A stretch of DNA of 64,000 nt from Megascapheus bottae. Lineage: Eukaryota > Chordata > Mammalia > Rodentia > Geomyidae. The notes below the pieces were generated by a model. It was not told where the DNA came from and made no database searches. It was given only the letters and a program-made list of their open reading frames with translations. The translations under genes were made by a program, and so were the position numbers. Numbering within the stretch: position 1 is the first letter of the stretch; the number at the start of each line of letters is the position of its first letter. Where the stretch lies: positions 558,001 through 622,000 of the forward strand of contig JANJXV010000129.1 in the NCBI GenBank assembly GCA_024803745.1, in the 5' to 3' direction. Shown one piece after another: positions 38,498 to 49,412 of this stretch.

Positions 38498-39378
38498 TCT
38501 ATTTCCTTACAAATTCGTCTATGTCATTCTTTCTGACAGAAGCACAGAATTCCATTGTGCAAAAATACCATATTTGATCTACCCATCAACTGACGGGCAT
38601 CTGGGTTGGTTCCATACCTTTGTTATAGTAAATAGTGCTGTGATAAATGTTATTGTTCTAGTGAATTTAGTGTGTCCTATCTGGACGATTGGCAAGTAGT
38701 GAAATTGCTGGATCACAGGGGAGCTCTATGTTTCGTCTTTTTGGGATACTGCCATAGTGCTTTCCATAGTGGTTGAACGAGTTTGCAATCCCACCAGCAG
38801 TGTAGTAGTGATCCCTCCTGGCCACATCCCCTCCAGCATAAGTTATTAGATTTCTGGATCTTGGCCATTCTAACTGGAGTGAGGAGAAAAAGGGAAAGAG
38901 GAACTGAAATTTCTCTCCTTACAGATGACATGATTCTGTATTTAAAGAACCCTATAGACTCTACTCCGAAGCTGCTTGAGCTGATATAAAACTTTGGTAA
39001 GGTAGCAGGGTATAAAATTAACCCTCAATGTCAACTGCCTTCCTATATGCCAACAAATGAGAGGAATGAGGCAAGAATCAGGATAGCAACTCATTTTGCT
39101 ATCAAAGAAAATAAAATACCTAGGAATTAACTTAGAATGTAAAGCATCTTTTTGATGGAACTATAAACTCTGGAGAAGGAAATTAACGCAGAACTGAGGA
39201 AATGCAAAAACCTATGCTCCTGGTTTGGAAGAAGTAATATTGTAAAAATGGCAATCTTGATAGGGACTATCTACAAATTCAGTGCAATATTCATCAATAT
39301 CCCAATGTTATTCTTTAAAGAAACAGAAGAGGAAATCCAAAACTTCACTTGGAATAACAAAAGACCCCTTATAGCCTG
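38498..39378 (-). mobile_element. L1 fragment with internal inversion
   Basis: 38498-38880 is ORF2 C-terminal sequence on the minus strand (from the RKND region back to LTPVRMA). 38893-39378 is ORF2 on the plus strand, from the TDDMILYL site through the NNKRP site. The upstream part is thus inverted, and its more 5' end is joined to the C-terminal part. This is the arrangement expected from twin priming of one minus-strand insertion. The copy is more diverged from the array L1s than they are from each other, and it lacks the 3' UTR. Confidence 0.8.
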
Positions 39379-39764
39379 TCTTCTGGCATGATACATAATG
39401 TTTAATCTCACCTTCTCCACCAAAATCTCACCTTTCTCATTGAGACATAGGTGGCCCTGTTTACTAGCAGCAAAGGCTCAAACGCGCAGTTTCAGGTGTC
39501 ACCACTGCCTCTGTTACTGGGTAGATCCAACTCTGTCATTGATTCTGAGGTCTGCTCTGGGAGTCTTGGTCACAAGTTGTTCTGTGGCATCTGCTGCCAG
39601 CCTGTGCCTATTTGCTTCCTTTTCCTCCAGCAGCCTACAACAGGGAATGAAGTTCAGGCGCTGATGCTCTCCTTCATATGCAGGGCAGGATGAGCCCAAC
39701 CCTCCCACATCTTCCTCTTCTAATTTTTGGGAAAAAATGTGCTGGCAAAAGTCCTCAGGTGTGG
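39379..39764. other. Unassigned sequence
   Basis: Moderately GC-rich sequence with short open frames on both strands (about 88 codons at most). None shows a domain I recognise. Confidence 0.4.
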
Positions 39765-39985
39765 CGCATGGCTGATCCACACTTTTAATCCAGGCTGGTC
39801 AGGAGGCTGAGATCTGAGTATGGAAGTTCCAAGTCACCTAGAACAGGAAAGTCTGATAGATTCTTACTACCAAAAATAAAAACAACTGGGAATGGAATTT
39901 GGGCTCAAGTGGTAAAGGGCTAGTCTTGAGTACAAATGCTTAGTGCCCAGGCCCTGAGTTCAGGCTCCAGCACTGCCAACAACCT
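39765..39985 (+). mobile_element. Compound SINE (B1-like plus Geo half)
   Basis: It begins with a diverged B1-like part (cacttttaatccaggctggtcagg) and continues into tgggctcaagtggtaaagggctagtcttgag and gtgcccaggccctgagttc. Confidence 0.75.
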
Positions 39986-40920
39986 CACTTTAGTGAGATT
40001 TTAGCTTTATCCATGTAGGCACATCTCACTGGAATCTTTGCTGGTAGAGATAGTCTTCATAATTTTGTCTCAAGGTAAAGGTCCTCCTGGGGTAGTACAC
40101 AAAAGATGTCATGGAGAGAGGAGCCCCACTTGCTCCCGGTTTGAAGATGGCATAGGTCAAGCCAGCATGGAGTTGGCACATCAGTCTTTTTCCTAGCACC
40201 ACCTACCAGTGAATGTCAAATGACAGTGATTGTTGTGGGATTGTGTGATTGAAGTGCCCCATTAAGGGCAGTGTAAGCACATCCAAACTTGGATACCAGG
40301 AATGCTGAAATCTCAAAGCTAAGATTTCTGTTGGCTACAGAAATGCTGGTGTGTCTGTGATTCACTAAAAGTTCAGGTGCAAAGATTCTGAAGCTTGATG
40401 CCATGTGTTTATTCCATTTAGTAAAATTATTTTAATGCACTGTATAAGTTAAAACATTTGATAAGAGTCAGGGGTAGTGAAAACATTGTCCTTGAATTCA
40501 GGTGTCTGGCAGGGTAATGGGGGGGGTGTTGGTGGCTGGGACTATGAAGCTGGAGCTGCTATCAAACCATGGATCATGTTCCTCTTTGTCTGGGAGAAAT
40601 GACTCCAAAGATGAAATTTGAATGGTGAGGAAAAGATGATGATGTACTCAGGAAATTTCTCCTAAACAAATGCTCATGTGGAAGTGGGATGGGGGCTGGG
40701 CATGTCTGAGGCAGAGCTTAAGGGGGCTTCTCATGGCGTTGAGAACGTTCCTTGCGACTTCAGGCATGCAGCAGGGTGTTTTAGATGACCATTGTGAGAT
40801 GGATGGAATAAGACTGGAGACAAGATGAATGCTGGGATCCTGCAATGCTCTTGCATGAGTGGCTGGTGGCTCACCTGAAAGAACTAATTATGTCTAAAAA
40901 AGAAATCAGGAATTTGTTTT
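39986..40920. other. Unassigned sequence
   Basis: I see no gene, repeat family or regulatory motif that can be supported. A short G-run lies at about 40519-40527. Confidence 0.4.
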
Positions 40921-40924
40921 GATT

Positions 40925-41150
40925 AGATAATACCTGTAATCCGAGGCATATTCAGGATCCTGATCTTAGTATTGTGGTTTAAGACCAACCCAGCAAAGGG
41001 AAAAATGCATGAGACTCATACTCCCAGTTTAGAGCAAGAACAAAGATTGAAGTAGAGCTGTGGCTCAAGAGCTAGAGTGCTACCTTGAGCAAAGAAAAGC
41101 TAAGAAAAAGCTCCAGGTCTTGAGTTCAAGGCCAGGAATGAAAGAAGGAA
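40925..41150 (+). mobile_element. Compound SINE, diverged
   Basis: A B1-like start (taatacctgtaatccgaggc) is followed by gtagagctgtggctcaagagctagagtgctaccttgagc and an A/G-rich tail. Confidence 0.7.
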
Positions 41151-42384
41151 GGTAAAAAAAGGGAAGTATTTGAGGAAGGAAAATAATAAATGAAAGAGAG
41201 AAGGAACTAGAAATTTAAAACTAGAGAATATTTAAAAGTCATCAGTCCTTCTAAGAAAAGTGTTGGAGTATGGGTTCTATATGTGGTGAACTGGAAGCCC
41301 AGCAGTGACTTGTTAACCAAAGAGTCACCATGATGAGCAAAGGATAGAAATCTGCATGAGCCTCTTAGCGGATGGAGTCACAGAAGAGAACCTCAGCTCC
41401 CATCCCATAGTTAGAACTATATAGAGATGGGGAAGTTGGCATCACCTTGATGTCATTGTGTCCATGGAGACTGGAAGCCATGGCTCTGTGAAAGCACAAT
41501 GTTCTGGTTACTGAGCTGGGAGGCTGAGGAGAGCCAAGTCCTGGCCATGAAGAAATCAGGGTGGCAGCAGAGCAACTCTGCTGCAGTGTGTGCCTGCTTG
41601 GCTGTTCTTATTCTGTGGTGGATCAGGCCGGAGCGGGTGATAGTAACTGTTTTGTGGTCACATGCCCTTCACCAAGAGCTTCCTCTGGGATCCTCATAAG
41701 CTACAGGGTGGCTGGTGTTGGGATGTGTGTGGGGTGGAAGTGACAGAGGGATGGACGCATGGCAAGGTGGGTGAAGAGATGAGAGGAATGATGAGAGCCC
41801 AGTTCACTGGTTTCCAAGGTTAATGGGTGGGAGGTAGAGAGGCATGATGGAGGAATGATGGAGGCAGGGGAAGGTGGTGACAGAGTGAGGCCATCTGTAG
41901 TGCCAGCCTGGCCATCATCTGAAGCCCATAGGCAGCTTCCTGATCCTTCACTTAGTCCTGCTCCTTGTGGAGGGAATGTCACGTGTACCCAGAGCTAGGG
42001 GTGGGGCAATGTTAGTAGCACCTGGAGAACCATTGGCCTCTACCTGGGTGAGGGGTGGTTATGGCTCCCATGCTGGGTGGCCTGATAGCTATTGAACAGA
42101 TCTCTCCTTAGCTACCACAGTCAGTGGCTGCTCTCCATCTAGGGTTAGGGCACCTGCTCAGCCATCAGGACACCCCATGCCAGGACAGAGGCCTACAATT
42201 CAGATGGCAGCACAGGGGTGAAGATGATCTCACCGTAGCCCTAGTTACATGGCTGCCCCAGCATGCAGGACAGGATGAGCTGGGGGAAGATGTTCTCTGT
42301 GTTTTTCCACAGCCTATCCCGGCCTCTTCTTGTGTCTGATTAGACCAAGAGAGTACCAGGTTCCCTCTCATAGTCCTGGTTCTT
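41151..42384. other. Unassigned sequence, GC-richer than the array
   Basis: Open frames here are short (up to about 93 codons) and on both strands, with no recognised domain. I assign no gene. Confidence 0.4.
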
Positions 42385-42505
42385 TTTCTTTTACAGTCAT
42401 GAGGCTTGAACTCAGGTCCTGGGTACTGTCCCTGAGCTCTTTTGCTCAAGGTTGATGCTCTACCATTTGAACCATAGTGCCATTTCCAGCTTTTCCTTTT
42501 CATGT
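42385..42505 (-). mobile_element. Geo half of a SINE
   Basis: The minus strand reads aaatggcactatggttcaaatggtagagcatcaaccttgagc and ends with gacctgagttcaagcctc. The flanking GC-rich sequence is not part of it. Confidence 0.75.
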
Positions 42506-43214
42506 GGATCTCTGATATGTCCAGTGCTGTGCCTGCAGGGAGGCACTCACCCCACAGACAGAGCCACCTCTGCCGTGACTGTGACTGCCCACAACCCTCA
42601 CACCCACTCCTTGCACACCCCTCGACTCCAGTTTTAGCTCCTCTTGGACTGGGTGTCCAGCCTACCCCTTCCTACACTCACAAAGGGTCTACAATTGTCT
42701 TCCCAGGGTCCTTTCTTCTGCCAGCCAGAGTACAGACTGTGCACATCTTGACGATCACAGAGCTCAAAGCCAAAGGCTGAGATGCAGAAGGGGGTGACCC
42801 AGTAGCTGCACAGGGCCCATGGATCATCCTGTGCATCCCCCAGCCTGTGACTTCCCCCACCCCCTTGGCAGTTAACTGGAAAAAAGAGTTTCATGGACTT
42901 TCCTTTCTGGACTGGCTTCAAACAGAAGCTATGCACAGTTTTCAAACCATACCCTACTGAAGAAGGGAAGCTTGATCTGGTGCTTAACTGGGTTGCACTT
43001 TGGCTCTGTTTGCTATGCCTCACGGGAGGGGGCTCATCATTTGTTTTGTGGATGGCTATCTCTGTTTAAGAAAGATAGAAAATATGTAAATATCTTTAAA
43101 AAAACTTGAAAAAAATATACAGAGACATAAGCTCTTGAGGGAATCTGAAATGACAAGGTTATTCACAGGCACGGTTATCCTTATGGATTCCTCAGCAAGT
43201 TTTAATTTTTTTCA
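42506..43214. other. Unassigned sequence
   Basis: The longest frame is 129 codons on the minus strand (42634-43023). It shows no motif that I recognise, and base composition alone could allow it. Confidence 0.35.
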
Positions 43215-43729
43215 TTATTTTCTTTCTTTTTTTTGAACCAGTGCTAAGGATTTCTCTCAGGGACCAGGTGCTGCCAATTACTAATTTTCTCATGGCTGGT
43301 ACAAGAGGAACTGAGCCACAGTTCCACTTTTGCCTTATTTATTCGTGCTTAACTGAAGATAAAGATTTCTATCAGTGACTTTCTTTCAGGGGCTGGATTC
43401 TAACGAGGGTCCCCAGACCTCAGGCTTCTCTATAGCTACAATTAACAATATGAGAACCCAGCACTGGGTTCCAATGCACAGGGCAAGAAATTGAGTGAAT
43501 CTCTCAACTCCAATTAGCTATAATAAGCTAGAAGTGAAAGACCAATACCTTTGAGGAAAAGATGCTAAGGGTTATCACACAGGCCCTATGAGTAAGCCCT
43601 AAACCCTGTACACATGTGTGCATGCACACATTGGCAGATACACACACACATGCACACACACAATATCTCAGGCAATATTGTATTTTGAATTAATATCCAA
43701 AGATTGGACAAAGGATAGCAAGTAATAAA
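43215..43729. other. SINE-like remnant, CA-rich stretch and flank of solitary S
   Basis: About 43215-43440 resembles a diverged reverse SINE (gaactgagccacagttccac). A CA-rich tract lies at about 43625-43662. No coding feature is visible. Confidence 0.5.
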
Positions 43730-45090
43730 ATCTGTTTTTCTTGTCTACATTGAGGGAAAGGGATAAGTCACAAGATGCAGAAGCGAAGAATTCAGAGGCA
43801 AATGCTGTGAGTGAATAACTTGTAAAAAGCACATTTCTTTTCTTTTCTTTTCTTTTGTTTTTTCTGCCATTCCTGGGGCTTGAACTCAGGGCCTGAGCAC
43901 TGCTCTTGGCTTTTCCCAAGTCTAGCCCTCTGCCACTTGAGCCACATTGCCATATGGATTTTTATATCTGTGTGATATTAAGGACTCAAACCTAGATCTT
44001 CATGGATGCTAGGCAAGCACTCTACCACTGGGCCAAACTCTAAACCCAGATAAAGTATTTATAAATAGTCATCATCATCATATCAAAATATCCTTTCTCC
44101 TACAAAGAATGAACACTTATCTATGTCTGTAAGACTTTTTTTATGTCACCAATGCTTCTGTGATTTTCCCACTTGCATTTTTACAGATGACAGCACAGAT
44201 ATTCATCAGGAAGAAAAATAGATTAGGATACAGAAACCTAACAGCGTCGTAGTAGATTGAGGTGAATAATATGTGCAAGATGGCCTGGGTGTTTCATCTA
44301 TTTGTAGAGTGCTTGGCTACCACACAAAAACTCTGGTTTGATTCTGGAGTACTATATACATAGAAAACGCTGGAAGTGGTGCTGTGGCTTGGTGGGACAG
44401 CTACAGCCTAAAGAAAGCCTAAGAACAATGGTCAGGTTCTGAGGTGAAGTCCCAGGACTAGCAAAGAAAATGTGCAAGAGGCAAAATGCAAGCTGAGAAG
44501 GCACTGTGAAGCAAAATGTCTTGTGAAGGCTAAGGGGAATAGTGACAGTTAAGTTTGGATCTTACCTAAGAAAGGCTCCTTTAGGCTGAAACCAGGCTAG
44601 CACTTACGCCTAGTTAATGACTTGGGATTTGAACAAAAAGGTGTGCTGTTTACTACATCCATATGTGAGGTGGGAAGGGAGATTCAGCCTCCAGTATGTC
44701 TTTGGGGAGGTGTTCTGTGAGCAAGGAGCTTTGGTCATTGGGCCTTGAAAGGTGATCCTACCTACCTCACAATGGAACAGAATATGGAACCCTGGTAACC
44801 AAGCCACTGTATGTGACAACCAGCTCAAGCCAGCTCCCTTGGCCTGTGGCTCAGGAGGAAGAAAGATGTTGCTGTGCTGTTGCCAAAGGTCAGGAGGCTC
44901 GGATCTCAGGCGGGAGAGATATGGATCTCTCACTTGAAGAAGTAGATTCTGGACCAGTGCCAAGCCAAAATTCCCGTATATCAGGCATTTCTCTAGGAAG
45001 AAAGCCAGGAAACTCCAGGGCAACTCAGATGAGGTATATTGAGAGGAAACCTATTTGAACCCATCATCCTGCCCACACACTACAACCTTC
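43730..45090 (-). repeat. Solitary inverted copy of segment S without L1 (empty-site-like)
   Basis: The minus strand aligns to array segment S along its whole length, from gttgtagtgtgtggg (45086 leftward) to gacaagaaaaacagat (ending 43730). It includes both SINEs at the same positions (about 43835-44040 and 44270-44475) and a four-repeat TGA run at about 44070. Past 43730 it continues as tttattacttgctatcc, whereas the array copies switch to L1 5' UTR at exactly this point. It is more diverged than the array units are from each other. It therefore looks like a paralogue of the site before L1 insertion. Confidence 0.85.
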
Positions 45091-46560
45091 TTGTGTACTT
45101 TCAAGTGAGTATACTGAGATTAGAGTGTGTCATTTCCAATCTACTCTATTCCAATTCCTCAGTGTGAAGTGTGGTCCCATTCCTACGTTTGAAATATCCA
45201 CTGTTTTGCCAACATAATGTGATGGTAAGTCAGCTCAGACTCTGAATGAGCCTTGTAACCAATGGATCCTGGAGGAAGGCCTGTTGGAGATGCTGCTGAC
45301 AAAGCTGATCGCTGCCTACCAGAAAGGTGATCTCTTTTATGTGGGAAACTTCCTGCACAATTTCAAATAGTGGAGGACAATGTAGTAGTTGCTGGAAATT
45401 CTCTTGAAAAAGTGAGTGTTCCCCCCCAAACCCAGGTTTGCTCACCCCTCATGGCCAAGCCTTGGAATACTTGGCTCCTGTCTGAGCCTGTTTGTTTCAC
45501 TGGGGTGTTCACAGGGGAGCTAAGCATGATACAAGTGCACAAACTACTTCATTATGACTGGGACACCATGCCATTTCATTTCCCTCACAAGCTACTGGAG
45601 TCTCAACAGTGTGCTTACTGAGAAGTTGGATTTCAGGCATGAGTAAGTGGCTCCCAACTGCAGCCCTCACCTAGGTGACATCCTAGGAAATCCCATTTCC
45701 CAGTAAGAAATGAGGTGTCAGTACTAATGGCGCAGGCCTGTGAAATACTGGCGTCAGAGGAAAAGCTGGGGGCTGAATCACTTTTGAGCCATCAGGGAGG
45801 GATTGTGATAGCTTTGCCTGTTAGAACCTGAAAGCATTTACATTTTGGTGTGTGGTCCAGTGCTGCCACTTGAACCTGAACCAGGTCTAAATACCATTCG
45901 TTTGGTGTTCAAAAATTAGCACTGTACCATTTGAGTCATAGGTCAAGTTCTGGCTTTTTGCTGCCTAATTGAAGACAAGTGCCTTTAGACTTTTACTGAC
46001 TAGACTGGCTTTCCACTGTGATCTTCAGAGCTCAGCCTGCTGGGTGGCTAAGATTAGAGGAATGAGCATTTAGTTCTTTATTTAGAGCATTCACTTATTG
46101 ATTTATTTAGAGCATTTACTTAGTTAATTTAAGGTGCGTTTACTTTGGACAGATGCATAGAGGCCTCTCTCAGAAGCTTCTGGAAGTGGGGTGTAAAAGT
46201 CATCCTGTTCTCGAGTGTCTCTTACCCCCCTCCCAGCACATAAGTGCACATCTCTGCAGGACAGCCACAGCATTAGAGTCCTGCAAGAAAGCAGCTTTGG
46301 TAAAAGGCTCAGGATGGAGAGAGAGGGCTCTCACTTTCCTTGTACCGAATGTGCCCACAGCATCATGTGTTCCATCTATACGATGTGAATGGACTTCTAC
46401 CCCAGTGATTTCTACGAGTTCAAGAACTGCCACACCCTGACACAACTCAAGCTCTATATGAGGCTCCACATGCCGGCTTTGGACCTGCTCTTCTAAACAC
46501 ATACTTTTTGACCAGCTGGAGGATTGTGCGACCAGTAAGACCAAGAAAAAGTAGAAGTCC
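44600..46560 (+). pseudogene. RalGDS-like pseudogene, N-terminal part (tentative)
   Basis: Proteins of the RalGDS family activate Ral GTPases through a REM plus CDC25-type module. Here, 45248-45370 reads LIAAYQKGDLFYVGNFL, which resembles the REM start of that family (LVPAF-GD-SYV--FL as I recall it), then hits TAG. 46389-46496 reads DFYPSDFYEF and LKLYMRLHMPALDL, resembling the following REM helix region (EDF, Y--LNMPGSDL). After a frameshift, ILFDQLEDCATSKTKKK follows to about 46556. Upstream, ATG at 44866 opens MLLCCCQRSG, perhaps the Cys-rich N-terminal exon. Stops, frameshifts and a SINE at 45850-46070 break it. I saw no CDC25 catalytic part. Identity rests on remembered family patterns. 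Confidence 0.45.
45850..46070 (-). mobile_element. Diverged compound SINE
   Basis: The minus strand contains gccagaacttgacctatgactcaaatggtacagtgc. The left part is poorly preserved. It separates the two RalGDS-like pieces. Confidence 0.6.
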
Positions 46561-47530
46561 TGGTGTGGGTGCCTCAGAGCCTGTGAGTAGGAAGCCCATG
46601 TGGTCTAGATATTGGTTGGCCCTTACTTCTACAGAGCTTGGCAAAATGCCCTTTATGGCTGGTGTCAGCCAGGTAATGTCTGTCCTCTGAAAGGACTCGG
46701 GAATAAGCACTCATTAGAAAGACCCTACACCTCCTCAGTGTTCAGACCAAACTCCAGTTCTACAGGTTCCTCCATTAGATCCTCATGGAAGTTGAGTGAC
46801 ACTTCAACTTGCAGAGTCCACTCTGTCCACTCTGTACCTATTTCCATTCTTAGGTTTGGGTCATCGTGGAAGAGCTTATCCTGAACTCCGGATGAAAAAC
46901 CCACCAATGGAGCTGGTGACTGATGGAGACTGAGAATCATCACTGCACTCCAGAAAGCATGGGCCTTCTGTAGAAATTACCAAACATGTTTAGAGTCCTG
47001 TGGATATACCTTTTGCTCTGAACCCCATGTGTGACACAGTTGAACCTGCAGATACTATGGAGGAAGAAAAAGATCAGCCAGATTTCCTTCCGTTTCCTTT
47101 CACACTCTACCCAGAGTCAGTCCATCTGAATCAGAGTAACACTCCACTTATTGTGCAAGCTGAAGGGGCACACGCTGGGCTCATGGAAAATGTCCCCATG
47201 GGAAGCAGCAAGTGTACTCTCAATACTGGATTCATTGGAGGAAAATGAATCCATCCTCACAGAATATCCAGACCCATCCATCTCACTAAAAGAGACTCAA
47301 TCTCCATTCGACAAACCAGAATCCATCCCCCTCTTAACTCAGGAAGGACATTCTGTTTCTCATGAGGAAGGAGACCCTTCTGAGGACTCTGAAGTAGAAT
47401 TACTGTCTGAAGGCAACTTGGAGGCCAGTCTGGATTTAGAGCTTCCCTGTCCCCTTCCTAAAAAGACATCTCTTTATCTTGCTCTCATGATTCTTGTCAA
47501 GTATTCATTGTATTTACTTTGCTAACTATT
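46561..47530 (+). other. Coding-like remnant of unknown identity
   Basis: Two overlapping frames, 47000-47248 and 47151-47525, look protein-like (acidic, Ser/Pro-rich; LDSLEENESILTEYPDPS, SEDSEVELLSEGNLEASLDL) and seem joined by one frameshift near 47220-47240. It follows the RalGDS-like pieces on the same strand and could be the next part of that pseudogene or something separate. I do not recognise it. Confidence 0.3.
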
Positions 47531-47819
47531 AAACTCTCATTGTTAATATTATGGTGTGCAGTTCTTCAGTGCTTATTATACTGTGTTTTATTTTCCACTT
47601 ATAATGTGAGACCTCAGACACATAGGTCCTGGGTGGGCCAAAAACCAGACAGGTCTGGTCCCATAGAAGACAACCTTACTGGATATACAGGGAACTATGA
47701 AATGCATGGAATCACCAGGAATCCAGGCCAGGCCTCCATGGAAAGACAAGTCAGCTACCAAAGCTTAAGGACAGAGCAGATGCCTGGAAATGTGTTTTGT
47801 CAATCGGGAGAAGTGCCCA

Positions 47820-48300
47820 GAGTTCATGGTTTCCCTCATTTGTAACAATTAGTTCACATCTAGGACTCTCCTAGCAGAGGATTACAATAACTCAAAAACC
47901 TAGGTATATAAGGTCATATAGGATGAGACTAAATGAAAGGATCTCTAGGATATGGGAACAAGAGCTATATCTTGTGTCATCGTTGCTCTTAATCTTGTGT
48001 GATTTTTGTCCTTAAACTACAATGTTATTTCTCATCTCTTATTTTGCCCTTTGGTTAATGTCAGATTGTTACTGTATCTGATTTTTTCCCTGGCATATTG
48101 TATATATGTTTATTTGTTTATGTCAAATAGGAAAGGGTAGGGGGGAAACAAGATGATTGGGAAGGGGAGGGGAGAGGGAACTGGGGACAAAAACATGTGG
48201 AGTGGAATAAATGTGTGACAAGTAATGCAGTCCACTACCTGTAAATGTAATCGTAACCTCTCTATACATTACCCTGAAAATAAAAAAGAGACTATAAAAA
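47820..48300 (+). mobile_element. Older L1 3' end (first of three)
   Basis: The sequence parallels the array 3' UTR (ggtttccctcatttgtaac, actctcctagcagagg, ggtatataaggtcatatagg, gtccttaaactacaatgtt, then a G-rich block at 48130-48190). It ends in an AATAAA-like A-rich stretch at about 48280-48300. It is clearly more diverged than array copies. Only the 3' end is present. Confidence 0.85.
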
Positions 48301-48363
48301 TATCTGTAGAAAATGAGGCTGGATGATGGAAACAACCAGATGCCCTACTACAAAAAATGTGAT

Positions 48364-48416
<53 letters not shown>

Positions 48417-48972
48417 GGAATGATACATAGCCAACCGACAAGATAAAATAATGGCATTCTCGGGGAAGTGGATGAAAAGGAAAAAAATCATATTAAGTGA
48501 AGTAAGCCAAACTCAAAGGAACATAGGCCCAAGAGTCTCCCTCATTTGTCAAATTCAGTAGAAACCTTGGGCTCTGCTACCAGAGATTTATAATAGAACA
48601 AAATCTAGAGACATCGTGACAAATAGTATGACACTAAATGTAAGGACCTCCAAGATAAAGAAACAAAACTCATATAATGAGTGATTGTTGTCCTTAATGA
48701 ACTATGTGATCTTTTATCTCTTTTGCTATCCCTTGGTTATATCATATTGTTACAATATTTCACCTTGTTTTCTGATATATTTCATATGTGCCTAATTGGT
48801 TATTTGAAATTGGATAGGGAAGGGGAGAAATGAACATGAGTGGGGGTAGGGGAAGGGAAATGGGGACCATATCATTACATGGGGTATCAAAGTTTGAGAA
48901 GTAATGCACCTTCTATCTGGTGAATATAATGTAAACCTTCTATAAATTACAATAAAAATAAATACATAAAAA
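48301..48972 (+). mobile_element. Second L1 3' end with internal (CA)n
   Basis: This starts in the ORF2 C-terminal region (gcaccaaccagatgccc-like sequence near 48337). A pure CA run at 48365-48414 interrupts it where array copies read ttgtacacaatgg. It continues with atcatattaagtgaagtaagcc and a 3' UTR to acaataaaaataaa at about 48960. Confidence 0.85.
48365..48414. repeat. (CA)n microsatellite inside L1
   Basis: About 24 CA units lie at the position corresponding to tacacaatgg of L1 ORF2, so the run probably expanded from the short ACACA there. Confidence 0.9.
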
Positions 48973-49412
48973 GAAGATCTGCACAGAAAAAAATAATAAT
49001 GGCATTTTGGGGATAGTGGATGAAATTAGAGTGAATCCTGTTGAGTGAGATAAGTCAAGACCAAGGAACAAAAGGTACATGGTATCCTTAATATATAGAT
49101 ATTAGTTTCAAACAGTAGTAGAGCGATGATTGAATAGTTGATACCCAAAGTTCTGGACATAATTTTGGAGATATAAACATAACTACATAGACATAAAAAT
49201 CTAGGATAGACTATACACTCTATAGACATGTGTTTTATTATAGATTAATCTGTATCTATGACATACAATGACTCAGCTTAACTTTTACTATATTCTAAAA
49301 TCTATGTGCCAGTGATTGTATAGCGATTCCCTTCTTGAATACTTGTTGGTTAAACATGACATTTGAAATATGATGTAAATTTCAATGTTAATAAATTTTT
49401 TTAAAAAAGAGG
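48973..49412 (+). mobile_element. Third, older L1 3' end of another subfamily
   Basis: It has the ORF2 end (aatggcattttggggatagtggatgaaattagag, gtgagataagtcaagacc), then a 3' UTR unlike the array type, and ends aataaatttttttaaaaaaga at about 49412. Confidence 0.75.

Noticed and set aside
41151..43214. Frames of 60-129 codons on both strands
   Set aside because: No recognised motif, no splice or repeat context, and GC-rich sequence allows such frames by chance.
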